Shown here in pieces: positions 5,440-5,534 of a DNA stretch of 5,534 nucleotides. This DNA is from an uncultured Veillonella sp. Its GTDB lineage: Bacteria > Bacillota > Negativicutes > Veillonellales > Veillonellaceae. Numbering within the stretch: the first letter of the stretch is position 1; every line of letters begins with the position of its first letter. The stretch covers positions 1 through 5,534 of the forward strand of contig URPT01000111.1 in NCBI GenBank assembly GCA_900549845.1, in the 5' to 3' direction. The notes beneath the pieces were generated by a model. That model ran no database searches. It saw only the letters and a program-made list of their open reading frames with translations, and was not told the origin of the DNA. Both the position numbers and the translations under genes were made by a program.

Positions 5440-5534
5440 CTAATATTTTATAAGGTTTATAGTCATTAATACGACAAAGGATATGATAAAAACCATGTGT
5501 TTAGTATTTAGCAATTCATAAGTCTCATTAAATG
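5440..5534 (-). CDS. C-terminal fragment of a membrane protein, N-terminus off the window
   Basis: A frame open from the right edge runs for 30 residues and stops at TAG (5440-5442). The visible end is polar (NETYELLNTKH) followed by one hydrophobic helix (MVFIISFVVLMTINLI) and a short KY tail. The terminator 20 bases downstream supports it as a real gene end. Its layout (YE, a few polar residues, K, then a helix with F and M at matching spacing, ending near K) resembles the C-terminus of the 133-aa protein (YEWARKKQLYVVLF onward). It may be a tandem paralogue. Too little is visible to name it. Confidence 0.55.
   Translation of the reverse strand, partial: FNETYELLNTKHMVFIISFVVLMTINLIKY

Noticed and set aside
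1..5534. CRISPR array, tRNA or rRNA genes, riboswitch
   Set aside because: No regularly spaced repeats, cloverleaf, rRNA-like sequence or recognisable riboswitch core was seen on either strand.

Overview
The window looks like chromosomal DNA of a low-GC anaerobic Firmicute of the Negativicutes, most likely Veillonella or a close relative. This is an inference from the fumarase and OPT transporter types, strong AAGGAGG-like ribosome binding sites, AT-rich sigma-A-like promoters and codon use. No rRNA or other phylogenetic marker is present.

Layout: (1) Positions 1-2857 hold a minus-strand operon: a promoter, a full-length OPT-family transporter, then 11 bases later a secreted DUF4163/DUF3298-like protein that runs off the left edge. 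(2) Positions 2774-3221 are a divergent intergenic region with unusual structure. A roughly 207-bp imperfect inverted repeat has matching 14-bp and 16-bp blocks in both arms and a GC-capped long hairpin in its centre. It abuts the transporter promoter. On the fumarase side lie a Fur-box-like site, a CTGT-N8-ACAG dyad overlapping the -35, a TATAAT -10 and a stem at the predicted 5' end of the mRNA. (3) Positions 3222-4577 encode a complete class II fumarase on the plus strand, followed by a bidirectional terminator. (4) Positions 4681-5534, minus strand, are very AT-rich: two tightly coupled small membrane proteins of unknown function, a terminator, and the last 30 residues of another membrane protein whose C-terminus resembles that of the 133-aa protein.

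Functionally, the class II fumarase interconverts malate and fumarate. In lactate-fermenting Negativicutes this is a step of the succinate-propionate pathway. The transporter and its secreted neighbour are likely co-translated, but no substrate can be read from the sequence. The most unusual part is the divergent control region, where a palindromic, possibly mobile element carries the same sequence module facing each gene and supplies part of the predicted transporter -35 hexamer. No complete novel defence or metabolic system is visible.
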